A DNA stretch of 64,000 nucleotides from Vicingus serpentipes (lineage in GTDB: Bacteria > Bacteroidota > Bacteroidia > Flavobacteriales_E > Vicingaceae). Below are positions 1 to 6,983 of the stretch, one piece after another. Each line of letters begins with the position of its first letter. Within the stretch, counting starts at the first letter, position 1. The position numbers and the translations under genes are program-made. The DNA is taken from positions 28,707 to 92,706 of the forward strand of contig JAGFIT010000087.1 of the NCBI GenBank assembly GCA_024103385.1, read 5' to 3'. Under the pieces are notes generated by a model that did no database searches, was not told where the DNA came from, and saw only the letters and a list, made by a program, of their open reading frames with translations.

Positions 1-300
1 CAACTCACTGATGTATTTATTCCTGTAAGCAACTTTCATGTTGTTCCCATCATAGGTATCGCTAAAAAAACTCCTGATTTTGTATTGGAAAAAAAAGAGG
101 TGGAAGAAGTTATTGAAGTAAATCTCCACCAATTCGTCCAACAGGAATTAATTCAAAACAAAGTAAAAATGGCGAACAATACCATTGTAAAAGTACCTTC
201 TTTTGAATACCAACAAAAAATAATATGGGGAGCAACAGCATTGATGCTAAACGAACTAAAACACATTCTATCTGATTGGAATAAAACTAATTCTTTTTAA
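1..300 (+). CDS. NUDIX hydrolase, CoA pyrophosphatase-like (5' end missing)
   Basis: The reading frame is open from base 1 to the stop at 300, so only the last 99 codons of the gene are in the window. The visible part resembles the C-terminal region of Bacteroidota CoA pyrophosphatase-type NUDIX hydrolases, with the segments IPVSNFHVVPIIG, EVEEVIEV and IIWGATA. The NUDIX box itself lies upstream of the window, so the catalytic residues cannot be checked. The family hydrolyses CoA or related nucleoside diphosphate derivatives in the cytoplasm. The TTG at 85 lies inside the continuing frame and is not the start. It ends 2 bases before the next gene, so the two are probably cotranscribed. The family call rests on the tail only. 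Confidence 0.7.
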   Translation, partial: QLTDVFIPVSNFHVVPIIGIAKKTPDFVLEKKEVEEVIEVNLHQFVQQELIQNKVKMANNTIVKVPSFEYQQKIIWGATALMLNELKHILSDWNKTNSF

Positions 301-302
301 TC

Positions 303-860
303 ATGAATATTGATGAAGAAAAAAAAGCTTTACGAAAAGTGATGCTCATAAAAAGAGCTCAACTCAACGTTTCAATGAAAGAAAAATACGATAAGTGGGT
401 TTGTGATGAACTAGAAAAAATGATTATTGCCAAAAACTACAAAACTGTTCACGCCTATTTACCAATGGGTAAAGAAATTAACATTACTCCCCTGTTGGAA
501 AAACTGTTACGTAAAAAAATTACTGTGGTAACTCCTAAAACATTGCCGAAAAGAAAATTAGAAAACAGGGTATTGACCTCTCTTACTGATATTGAAAAAG
601 GTGTGTTTGGAACTACCCATCCTGCCAACCCCGAAGAATATAAAGGGACATTTGATTTAATCATCGTGCCAGGGTTGGCATTTGACAGCAACAATTACCG
701 ATTAGGTTATGGCGGTGGATATTATGACAATTTTCTCATCAACCATCCTCAAGCCTATAAAGCAGGTATTTTTTATCCCTTTCAGCAAGTGGAAAAAGTA
801 CCTATAGAAGAACACGATTTAGCTCTCCATACTATTTTGCACCAAAAATTCTCCTCCTAA
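303..860 (+). CDS. 5-formyltetrahydrofolate cyclo-ligase (MTHFS)
   Basis: This 185-residue protein converts 5-formyl-THF to 5,10-methenyl-THF using ATP, recycling a folate storage form in the cytoplasm. The N-terminal LRKVMLIKRAQL segment resembles the substrate-binding start of the family. The strongly conserved nucleotide-binding loop YRLGYGGGYYDNFL is at about residues 132-145, preceded by DLIIVPGLAFD. Its length is normal for bacterial members. It starts 2 bases after the NUDIX gene and is followed with no gap by a small conserved gene, so an operon is likely. Confidence 0.93.
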   Translation: MNIDEEKKALRKVMLIKRAQLNVSMKEKYDKWVCDELEKMIIAKNYKTVHAYLPMGKEINITPLLEKLLRKKITVVTPKTLPKRKLENRVLTSLTDIEKGVFGTTHPANPEEYKGTFDLIIVPGLAFDSNNYRLGYGGGYYDNFLINHPQAYKAGIFYPFQQVEKVPIEEHDLALHTILHQKFSS

Positions 861-1046
861 ATGTACCCTTACCACAATAAAATAAAGCAACGCATTAAAA
901 ACAAAGAACTGGTAAAATACGAATATGTAGAGCGCTACAAAAATATTTCTCCTTGCTTACTTTTATATTTTGATACAGAACCTAAAATTCGACCAATTAG
1001 AGAACATCGATTTAAGGAGTATGAGGAGATTTTAACCAAAGAATAA
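861..1046 (+). CDS. conserved 61-residue protein of unknown function
   Basis: This short, charged protein has no signal peptide or membrane segment. I recognise its type as a small hypothetical that recurs in Bacteroidota, with a central YKNISPCLLLYF segment followed by PKIRPIREHR, but I know no function. Its ATG follows the stop of the cyclo-ligase gene directly, with no spacer, which argues for translation coupled to that gene. The compact arginine/glutamate-rich C-terminus looks like a real folded or nucleic-acid-associated peptide, but that is only an impression. Confidence 0.7.
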   Translation: MYPYHNKIKQRIKNKELVKYEYVERYKNISPCLLLYFDTEPKIRPIREHRFKEYEEILTKE

Positions 1047-1171
1047 ATTCAAAAAATGAATTTTTGTCATTCGTTATGAAAAATTTTCACCTGTATTTAA
1101 CAATTTTTAAGTAAAACCCGACAAAATTACGCTCCTATACGATTGGCAAACAGATTGTTAAGCTAAATCAA

Positions 1172-1242
1172 AGATCATGATCTTATGAATTAAATTATTG
1201 TTTAACCAGTCTGTTAGTCTTAAAACTTTCTGACTTGCAGAC
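1172..1242 (+). promoter_or_regulatory. Hsp20 upstream region with inverted repeats
   Basis: The 211-base gap before the Hsp20 gene holds a perfect 12-base palindrome at 1172-1183. It also holds an imperfect inverted repeat of 11-base arms at 1209-1219 and 1232-1242, with two mismatched positions, ending 15 bases before the ATG. It is not the CIRCE sequence. It could be an operator or a heat-sensitive leader hairpin. No clear TAnnTTTG promoter box was seen here. Confidence 0.35.
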
Positions 1243-1257
1243 ATAAAACTTTTAATT

Positions 1258-1710
1258 ATGGGAACTTTAATAAAAAGAAATGGAAGTTTTTTCCCCACAA
1301 TACCTACTTTATTTGATGATATTTTAGTTAAAAATTTATTTAATAATTCCGATATCAATCATATTGATCATTCTAATACTTTTCCTGCTGTAAATATTCA
1401 AGAAACTAACACTAGTTACGAACTAGAGCTTGCTGCACCAGGCATGAATAAAGATGATTTTGATATTGAGATTAGTAACAATAAATTAATTGTTAATGCT
1501 CATCGAACAAAAGAAATAGAAGATAAAGGAGAAAACTATACAAGAAGAGAATTTAATTATCAGCAATTTCAACGTTCATTTCAATTACCAGAAATGTTGG
1601 TTAATGAAGAAAAAATTGTTGCTAATTACAACAATGGAATACTGAAAATTACCCTTCCTAAAAAGGAAGAAAACAAAGCAAACCCTTTTAGAAGAATAAC
1701 CATATCATAA
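1258..1710 (+). CDS. Hsp20/alpha-crystallin family small heat-shock protein
   Basis: This 150-residue ATP-independent chaperone belongs to the family that binds unfolding proteins under heat or other stress. The alpha-crystallin domain spans roughly residues 42-140: it starts PAVNIQETNTSYELELAAPG and contains the conserved GILKITLPKK strand near the C-terminus. The short N-terminal arm and C-terminal tail fit the family length. It is a single-gene unit, with a strong hairpin terminator just downstream and an inverted repeat in its leader that may regulate it. Confidence 0.93.
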   Translation: MGTLIKRNGSFFPTIPTLFDDILVKNLFNNSDINHIDHSNTFPAVNIQETNTSYELELAAPGMNKDDFDIEISNNKLIVNAHRTKEIEDKGENYTRREFNYQQFQRSFQLPEMLVNEEKIVANYNNGILKITLPKKEENKANPFRRITIS

Positions 1711-1734
1711 TCGTAACAATGAAAATGTTTTGCT

Positions 1735-1768
1735 AAAAAAAGGCTTTAGATGTTCTAAAGCCTTTTTT
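1735..1768 (+). terminator. Rho-independent terminator after Hsp20
   Basis: The arms 1735-1750 and 1754-1768 form a 15-base-pair stem with a 3-base loop, and the 3' arm ends in six T. The matching A tract on the 5' side means it could also stop transcription from the opposite strand, that is, from the tRNA-Leu gene. Confidence 0.85.
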
Positions 1769-1884
1769 GTACCCGGAGTGGGAATCGAATCTACCTGTCG
1801 GTAGACAGGCCCACACGATATAATTTCTTTCGAACTAACACAAAAAACCTGTGAGAGATAAAAGTACCCGGAGTGGGAATCGAA
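1769..1884. repeat. Duplicated 3' end of the tRNA-Leu gene (21-base direct repeat)
   Basis: Bases 1769-1789 repeat exactly bases 1864-1884, which are the 3' acceptor end and part of the T arm of the tRNA-Leu gene plus one flanking base. The 74 bases between the copies contain a small hairpin with arms 1794-1799 and 1804-1809. The outer copy abuts the Hsp20 terminator. No tRNA can be folded from it because the rest of the gene is missing. It looks like a scar of partial duplication or of an excised or decayed insertion at the tRNA 3' end. Confidence 0.75.
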
Positions 1885-1945
1885 CCCACACTCCAGTGGA
1901 ACACGAGTTTGAGTCGTGCGCGTCTACCAGTTCCGCCATCCGGGC
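1865..1945 (-). tRNA. tRNA-Leu (anticodon CAA)
   Basis: The minus strand folds as an 81-base class II tRNA. The 7-base-pair acceptor stem includes a G-U first pair, the discriminator base is A, and the anticodon loop CTCAAAC gives anticodon CAA, reading UUG leucine codons. It has a variable arm of about 12 bases and a T stem GTGGG/CCCAC. The 3' CCA is not encoded. It lies alone between Hsp20 and prs. Confidence 0.95.
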
Positions 1946-2046
1946 ATTTATTTTTCTTGATTCTTCAAACGGTTTGCGAAAATATTGAATAGTTTTGATA
2001 CTTAAAAATTATTACATCAAATATTTCACTCAAATAATTCATTTTA

Positions 2047-2078
2047 TTTGTCTTAGAATTAATAAATTAATACATTTG
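2047..2078 (+). promoter_or_regulatory. prs promoter (Bacteroidota type)
   Basis: TTTG at 2047-2050 and TACATTTG at 2071-2078 are spaced 20 bases apart, matching the -33/-7 consensus of Bacteroidota housekeeping promoters. The -7 box ends 25 bases before the prs start codon. Confidence 0.7.
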
Positions 2079-2103
2079 CAGCCCTTTTAATTTTAGGAAA
2101 TTA

Positions 2104-3039
2104 ATGATGGAACCAAAAGTTAAATTATTTGCAGGGAGAGCTTCCATGGATTTGGCCAATAAAATTGCTACATCTTATGGTACCGAGCTCGGCAATATAA
2201 TTATTCATACATTCAGTGATGGTGAGTTCCAACCATCATTTGAAGAATCTGTAAGAGGTTCTGATGTATTTATAATTCAATCCACATTTCCACCAGCAGA
2301 TAATTTGATGGAATTATTATTAATGGTAGATGCGGCTAAACGAGCTTCAGCTAGAAGAATAGTTGCTATTATTCCTTACTTTGGATTAGCAAGACAAGAT
2401 AGAAAAGACAAACCAAGAGTGCCAATAGGGGCAAAATTAGTCGCCAATATGCTACAAGCAGCTGGTGTAACTCGAATTATGACAATGGATTTACATGCTG
2501 ACCAAATCCAAGGGTTTTTCGAAGTTCCTGTTGATCATCTTTATGCTTCGACCATTTTCATCCCATACATTAAAAGCTTAAATCTTCCTAATTTAACAAT
2601 GGCTTCTCCTGATATGGGAGGAACCAAAAGAGCAAATGCTTACGCTAAAATTTTAGGAGCAGAAGTAGCTGTATGTTACAAGCAAAGAAAAAAAGCCAAT
2701 GTAATTGAAGATATGTTTTTAATTGGCGAAGTAGAAGGAAGAAATGTTGTTATTGTTGACGACATGGTAGATACTGCTGGAACGTTAACCAAAGCTGCTG
2801 ATATTATGATGGAAAAAGGAGCTAACAGTGTTAGGGCCATATCTACTCATCCTATTTTATCTGGAGAAGCATATAGCAGAATTGAGAATTCAAAATTAAC
2901 GGAACTCATCGTAACAGATTCTATTCCTTTATCACAACAAAGTGGAAAAGTAAAAGTGATTTCTGTAGCCGACTTGTTCGCTAACATAATTAATAAAGTA
3001 TTTAATCACGAATCCATTAGCGAATCTTTTATTTGCTAA
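2104..3039 (+). CDS. prs: ribose-phosphate pyrophosphokinase (PRPP synthase)
   Basis: This enzyme makes PRPP from ribose 5-phosphate and ATP for purine, pyrimidine, histidine and NAD synthesis. The protein has 311 residues, as usual for class I enzymes. It shows the FSDGEFQPSF N-terminal segment, the ATP-site stretch YFGLARQDRKDKPR, the histidine of MTMDLHADQIQGFF and the PRPP-binding loop VVIVDDMVDTAGT. Two adjacent ATG codons (2104 and 2107) are both possible starts. A good TAnnTTTG promoter lies 25 bases upstream. It is followed after 21 bases by rplY and then pth, a common grouping in this phylum. Confidence 0.97.
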   Translation: MMEPKVKLFAGRASMDLANKIATSYGTELGNIIIHTFSDGEFQPSFEESVRGSDVFIIQSTFPPADNLMELLLMVDAAKRASARRIVAIIPYFGLARQDRKDKPRVPIGAKLVANMLQAAGVTRIMTMDLHADQIQGFFEVPVDHLYASTIFIPYIKSLNLPNLTMASPDMGGTKRANAYAKILGAEVAVCYKQRKKANVIEDMFLIGEVEGRNVVIVDDMVDTAGTLTKAADIMMEKGANSVRAISTHPILSGEAYSRIENSKLTELIVTDSIPLSQQSGKVKVISVADLFANIINKVFNHESISESFIC

Positions 3040-3060
3040 TAATAAAATAAAACTAAAAAA

Positions 3061-3717
3061 ATGAAATCTGTAGCATTAACCGGAAACAAGAGAGCTGAAA
3101 GAGGATCATCAAATGCTAATGCTCTTAGGAAAGAAGAAAAAGTACCTTGTGTAATATACGGAGGTAAAGAAAACATCCATTTCACTGTAAATGAAATAGC
3201 CTTTGGAAAAATCATTAACTCTCCTGAAGTCTTTTTTGTTGATTTAGATATTGATGGTACTAAAGTTAAGACTATCATCCAAGATGTTCAATTTCACCCT
3301 GTAACAGATAGAGTAACACATGTTGACTTCATTGAAGTTGTTGACAACAAACCACTTATTGTTAGCTTACCTGTATTTACTACTGGTGCTTCAAGAGGCG
3401 TCCTTAATGGTGGTAAATTAAGGATGGTAACGCGAAAACTAAAAGTAAAAGGATTACCTGCTGCTTTACCAGAAAAAATCGAATTGGATATCACTAATCT
3501 TAGAATTGGTCAATCTATTAAAGTTGCTGATGTTAACCTTGATGGATTATCTATTTTAGATGCCGCTAACGCTGTTGTTGTTGCTGTTAAAATGAGTAGA
3601 GTTGCTGTTGCTGAAGAAGAGGAAGAAGCAGAAGGTGAAGAAGGAGCAGAAACTGGTGATGCACCAGCTGCAGAAGAAGCAGAGGCAAAAACAGAAGAAG
3701 CAGCTCCTGCTGAATAA
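3061..3717 (+). CDS. rplY: 50S ribosomal protein L25 (general stress protein Ctc family)
   Basis: This protein binds 5S rRNA in the large ribosomal subunit. The 218-residue form has the N-terminal L25 beta-barrel (GNKRAERGSSNANALRKEEKVPCVIYGG at the start, with the HFTVNE strand after it). A second TL5/Ctc-type domain runs to about residue 180, where LRIGQSIKV and VAVKMSR are seen. The last 35 residues or so are a low-complexity acidic Glu/Ala tail, common in Bacteroidota versions. It sits between prs and pth with gaps of 21 and 8 bases, so the three are likely cotranscribed. Confidence 0.96.
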   Translation: MKSVALTGNKRAERGSSNANALRKEEKVPCVIYGGKENIHFTVNEIAFGKIINSPEVFFVDLDIDGTKVKTIIQDVQFHPVTDRVTHVDFIEVVDNKPLIVSLPVFTTGASRGVLNGGKLRMVTRKLKVKGLPAALPEKIELDITNLRIGQSIKVADVNLDGLSILDAANAVVVAVKMSRVAVAEEEEEAEGEEGAETGDAPAAEEAEAKTEEAAPAE

Positions 3718-3725
3718 ATAAAATT

Positions 3726-4289
3726 ATGAAGTATTTAGTTGTAGGACTCGGTAATATAGGTTCTGAATACGAAAATACTCGACATAATATAGGTTTTAAA
3801 ATACTGGATGCTTTAGCTAAAGCATCCAGTATTTTTTTTGAGGCCAATAAACTAGGCGATACTACTACCTTAAAATTTAAAGGAAGAACAATTATTTTGT
3901 TAAAACCATCTACTTACATGAACCTAAGTGGAAAAGCAGTGAATTACTACCTCCAAAAAGAAAAAATTAACCTAGAAAATTTACTAGTCATTACAGACGA
4001 TATTGCTTTACCTTTTGGAACTTTACGGTTAAAAGGAAAAGGGTCTGATGGCGGACATAATGGATTAAAAAACATTATCGAAGTGTTAGGTAATGCTAAC
4101 TATGCGCGACTTCGTTTTGGTGTAGGAAGCGACTTTGTTCAAGGAAAGCAAATTAATCATGTGCTAGGAGAATTTGCTCCTGAAGAGCAAGCTCTTTTAC
4201 CTGAACGAATAGAAAAAGCTATCCAAGTTATTAAAGCATTCACCACTATAGGACTAGGACGAACGATGTCTGAATTCAATAATAAATAA
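3726..4289 (+). CDS. pth: peptidyl-tRNA hydrolase
   Basis: This enzyme releases peptides from peptidyl-tRNAs dropped by ribosomes. The 187-residue protein opens with the signature VGLGNIGSEYENTRHNIGF, whose histidine is the catalytic base. It continues with the family blocks KPSTYMNLSG, DDIALPFG and GGHNGLKNI. The length is normal. It starts 8 bases after rplY. Codons about 25-36 (KILDALAKASSI) are written by a perfect 38-base palindrome followed by a T tract, described separately, which could act as an intragenic terminator. Confidence 0.97.
   Translation: MKYLVVGLGNIGSEYENTRHNIGFKILDALAKASSIFFEANKLGDTTTLKFKGRTIILLKPSTYMNLSGKAVNYYLQKEKINLENLLVITDDIALPFGTLRLKGKGSDGGHNGLKNIIEVLGNANYARLRFGVGSDFVQGKQINHVLGEFAPEEQALLPERIEKAIQVIKAFTTIGLGRTMSEFNNK
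3798..3839 (+). terminator. Perfect 38-base palindrome plus T tract inside pth
   Basis: Bases 3798-3835 are a perfect palindrome with 19-base arms centred between 3816 and 3817. The run of T reaches from 3832 to 3839. RNA from this stretch would form a long hairpin followed by U residues, the structure of an intrinsic terminator, about 75 bases into the pth coding sequence. The encoded residues look normal for the family, so the structure arose without damaging the protein. Termination activity is inferred. Confidence 0.5.
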
Positions 4290-4328
4290 AATCTGATAAA
4301 AATCACCCCTTACTTCTGTCAACAAACT

Positions 4329-4336
4329 TATATTTG
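4329..4336 (+). promoter_or_regulatory. hemB promoter -7 box
   Basis: TATATTTG matches the TAnnTTTG consensus and ends 20 bases before the hemB ATG. No convincing -33 TTTG is visible at the expected distance. Confidence 0.5.
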
Positions 4337-4355
4337 TACCCATTAAATTTCTCCA

Positions 4356-5357
4356 ATGGCAGAACGATTAAGAGACAGCAGAAAATCAGAAGCAACTAGA
4401 TCTTCAGTAAGAGAAACACATTTAAAAGTTACCGATTTTGTTTACCCCCTATTTATTGAAGAAGGTAACAATATCAAAAAAGAGATTGTTTCCATGCCAG
4501 GCATCTTTCGTTATTCGTTGGATCGAATTAATAAAGAAATAGATGAAGTTGTTGCTTTAGGAATTAAATCGGTTATTCTCTTTGGGATCCCTTTACACAA
4601 AGATGCTGAAGGAAGTGAAAGTTGGAATGAGGAAGGAATTATCCAAAAAGGCATTAAACATATCAAAAAACATTATCCTACCTTACAAGTAATTGCAGAT
4701 GTTTGCTTTTGCGAATATACCGATCATGGTCATTGCGGAGTTTTATGTAATCACGATGTAGACAACGATTTGACATTAGTTAATTTAAGAAAACAAGTGT
4801 TAGCTCAAGCTAAAGCTGGAGTAGATATGGTCGCTCCTTCTGGCATGATGGATTTTGCCGTTAGAGAAATTAGAGATGAGCTGGATAAAAATGGATTTAA
4901 GCATATTCCAATTATGGGATACTCTGTAAAATATTGTTCTTCTTATTATGGCCCTTTTAGAGATGCGGCAGATTCTGCTCCAAGCTTTGGTGATAGAAGA
5001 ACTTACCAAATGGATCCTGCTAATAGAAATGAAGCCATCAAAGAAGCACAAGCTGATGTAGATGAAGGAGCAGAAATATTAATGGTCAAACCAGCTTTAT
5101 CCTACTTAGATATTATCAGAGATTTAAAAAACAATTTTGATTTACCTATTGCAGCATACAATGTAAGCGGAGAATATGCTATGATAAAAGCAGCTGGGCA
5201 AAACGACTGGATTGATGAGCAAAAAGTAATGATGGAAACTTTACTTTCTATTAAAAGAGCTGGAGCAGATATTATAATTACTTATTTTGCTAAAGAAGCA
5301 GCTAAAATATTAGCCCCTCCTAACCTCCCCAAAGGGGAGGAAAAAGTCCCCTCTTGA
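4356..5357 (+). CDS. hemB: porphobilinogen synthase (delta-aminolevulinic acid dehydratase)
   Basis: HemB condenses two 5-aminolevulinate molecules to porphobilinogen in heme synthesis. The metal-site cysteines are present ([13 protein letters not shown], Cys117, Cys119, Cys127), so a zinc-type enzyme is likely. The two active-site lysines are in MGYSVKY (Lys192) and LMVKPALSY (Lys245). The normal protein should end soon after FAKEAAKIL (about residue 319). The last 14 residues ([13 protein letters not shown] and the stop) are instead encoded by a dispersed repeat element, so the element supplies the C-terminus. hemL and hemE follow on the same strand. Confidence 0.97.
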   Translation: MAERLRDSRKSEATRSSVRETHLKVTDFVYPLFIEEGNNIKKEIVSMPGIFRYSLDRINKEIDEVVALGIKSVILFGIPLHKDAEGSESWNEEGIIQKGIKHIKKHYPTLQVIADVCFCEYTDHGHCGVLCNHDVDNDLTLVNLRKQVLAQAKAGVDMVAPSGMMDFAVREIRDELDKNGFKHIPIMGYSVKYCSSYYGPFRDAADSAPSFGDRRTYQMDPANRNEAIKEAQADVDEGAEILMVKPALSYLDIIRDLKNNFDLPIAAYNVSGEYAMIKAAGQNDWIDEQKVMMETLLSIKRAGADIIITYFAKEAAKILAPPNLPKGEEKVPS

Positions 5358-5411
5358 GAGGGGAAGATTTTGTCTAAATCTTTGATTTAGCAAACAAAAT
5401 CAGGGGTGTGT
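5311..5411 (+). repeat. Structured dispersed repeat, copy 1 (hemB 3' end)
   Basis: Three consecutive hairpins are seen: arms 5324-5330/5334-5340 (7 pairs, AAA loop), arms 5347-5353/5358-5364 (7 pairs, TTGA loop), and a longer one with outer arms 5366-5373/5394-5401 enclosing 5374-5380/5384-5390. Flanking CCCCT and AGGGG strings could close the whole as an outer stem. A related element with compensating changes lies after hemE at 8022-8100. It supplies the hemB stop codon. It may also serve as a transcript end. Confidence 0.7.
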
Positions 5412-5600
5412 AAAAATGAGCGAGGGCGAATGAACGAATGGAGCGAAATATGGAATAACTAGCTAAGTTGGTAAGCCAAGAGCGAAAAAGTTATGTAATA
5501 TTTGGCATTCGTTCTTGATTTTTGGTTCTTTTTATCAAGAAAAAGAACATAAATATAACAACAAACAGATTCCGAAACAAGTTCGGAATGACGATAAGAA
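5412..5600 (+). repeat. Repeat-filled gap between hemB and hemL
   Basis: No gene is seen here. A hairpin with arms 5525-5533 and 5540-5548 (nine pairs) and an inverted repeat of arms 5569-5576 and 5582-5589 suggest remnants of two further short dispersed repeats. The second one lies only 17 bases before the hemL ATG. The stretch 5412-5520 is rich in GCGAA/GAACGAA strings with no clear structure. Confidence 0.5.
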
Positions 5601-5605
5601 TAAAG

Positions 5606-6889
5606 ATGAAGAACATAAGATCAAAAGAATTATTTGAAAAAGGACAAAAACATTTAGTTGGAGCTGTAAACTCTCCGGTGAGAGCATTTAACTCTGTAGG
5701 CGGAAATCCATTGTTTATGGAGAAAGCTCACGGAAGCAAAATATATGATGTGGATGGAAACGAATATATCGATTTAGTGCTTTCCTACGGACCAATGATT
5801 ATTGGACATGGTAACAACAAAGTAATTGAAGCGGTTCAAAAACAAGTATCTAAAGGTTTTACATTTGGAGCAAGTACTGAAAATGAAATTAGATTAGCTG
5901 AAATGATTTGCAATGCTTTTCCAGGAATGGATAAAGTAAGATTTGTAAACTCGGGAACGGAAGCCATATTAAGTGCAATACGTTTGGCAAGAGCTTACAC
6001 TGGTAAAAATCACATTGTAAAATTTGCTGGTTGTTATCACGGACATTCCGATGCTTTATTGGTTGCAGCGGGTTCTGGTCTAGCAACTTTAAGTATTCCG
6101 GGAAGTGCTGGAGTACCAGCTGATGCGGTAAAAAACACGTTGATTGCTGAATACAACAATATTGATTCAGTAAAAAAACACATTGCTGAGTGTGATGATA
6201 TTGCTGCAGTATTTATTGAACCTATTGCAGGAAATATGGGCGTTGTAATACCTTCCAATGAATTTATTTCTGAGCTAAGAGAAATAACTAAACAAGCAGG
6301 AATATTGTTAGTGGTTGATGAAGTAATGACTGGATTTCGATCTAAATTTGGTGGAGCACAAGATTTATTAGGAATTAAAGCTGATATTACCTGTCTAGGT
6401 AAAGTGGTTGGTGGTGGCTTTCCTGTTGGAGCTTATGGAGCAAGAAACGAAATTATGGAAATGGTAGCGCCTTTAGGTGCAATGTATCAAGCTGGTACTT
6501 TATCAGGTAATCCTGTTGCAATGGCTGCAGGAATTTCTACTTTAGAAGAACTAGAAACTCAAAAACCTTACGACAAGTTTAATAAACAAGCTGAAACTAT
6601 TGAAAAAGCATTATTAGCTGCTGCTGCTGAAAATGGAATTGATTTAGCTGTAAATCGATTTGGTTCTATGATTAATCCATTCTTTACTGCTAAAACGGTG
6701 ACTAATTTCACCGAAGCTCAAGAGTGTGATACTGAGCGTTTCACTAAGTTCTTCTGGGGATTAATAGAAAATGGAGTTTACATTCCACCAAGTCAGTTTG
6801 AAGCATGGTTTTTATGTTCTGTATTAACAGATCGTGATATAAATAAAATTATTGATGCAATAAATGTAGCCATGAAAATGGCTAAATAG
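5606..6889 (+). CDS. hemL: glutamate-1-semialdehyde 2,1-aminomutase
   Basis: This PLP enzyme makes 5-aminolevulinate from glutamate-1-semialdehyde in the C5 heme pathway. The protein of 427 residues from ATG 5606 is full length and opens MKNIRSKELFEKGQ, followed by the family block GAVNSPVRAF. Also present are the GYHGH-like CYHGHSDA segment, VVDEVMTGFR, and the PLP-lysine region CLGKVVGGGFPVGAYG. The same frame is open upstream to 5522, but those 28 codons read through repeat DNA and do not resemble the family, so the internal ATG is preferred. It supplies the substrate of the upstream hemB product. Confidence 0.96.
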   Translation: MKNIRSKELFEKGQKHLVGAVNSPVRAFNSVGGNPLFMEKAHGSKIYDVDGNEYIDLVLSYGPMIIGHGNNKVIEAVQKQVSKGFTFGASTENEIRLAEMICNAFPGMDKVRFVNSGTEAILSAIRLARAYTGKNHIVKFAGCYHGHSDALLVAAGSGLATLSIPGSAGVPADAVKNTLIAEYNNIDSVKKHIAECDDIAAVFIEPIAGNMGVVIPSNEFISELREITKQAGILLVVDEVMTGFRSKFGGAQDLLGIKADITCLGKVVGGGFPVGAYGARNEIMEMVAPLGAMYQAGTLSGNPVAMAAGISTLEELETQKPYDKFNKQAETIEKALLAAAAENGIDLAVNRFGSMINPFFTAKTVTNFTEAQECDTERFTKFFWGLIENGVYIPPSQFEAWFLCSVLTDRDINKIIDAINVAMKMAK

Positions 6890-6892
6890 ATT

Positions 6893-6972
6893 AAAGAGCA
6901 AAGACATAAAGAATAGACTAATAAAAAAATCTTTTTTCTATTTTCTTAAAGCGAAGCGGTCTTTACTCTAAA
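6893..6972. repeat. Inverted-repeat element between hemL and hemE
   Basis: Arms at about 6895-6908 and 6958-6971 are complementary except for one position. Inside them lies an A7/T6-rich inner inverted repeat around 6925-6950. The element occupies almost the whole intergenic gap. It could be a small dispersed element or a weak terminator/processing structure in the heme operon. Confidence 0.45.
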
Positions 6973-6983
6973 ACAAAATAGAT

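Noticed and set aside
85..300. A small gene starting at TTG 85.
   Set aside because: The frame is open to the first base of the window and the protein is the tail of a larger NUDIX hydrolase.
1769..1800. A second tRNA gene next to tRNA-Leu.
   Set aside because: Only the 3' acceptor end and part of the T arm are present; no anticodon or 5' arm can be found.
5522..5605. N-terminal extension of HemL.
   Set aside because: It reads through repeat DNA and does not resemble the family; the family sequence begins at ATG 5606.
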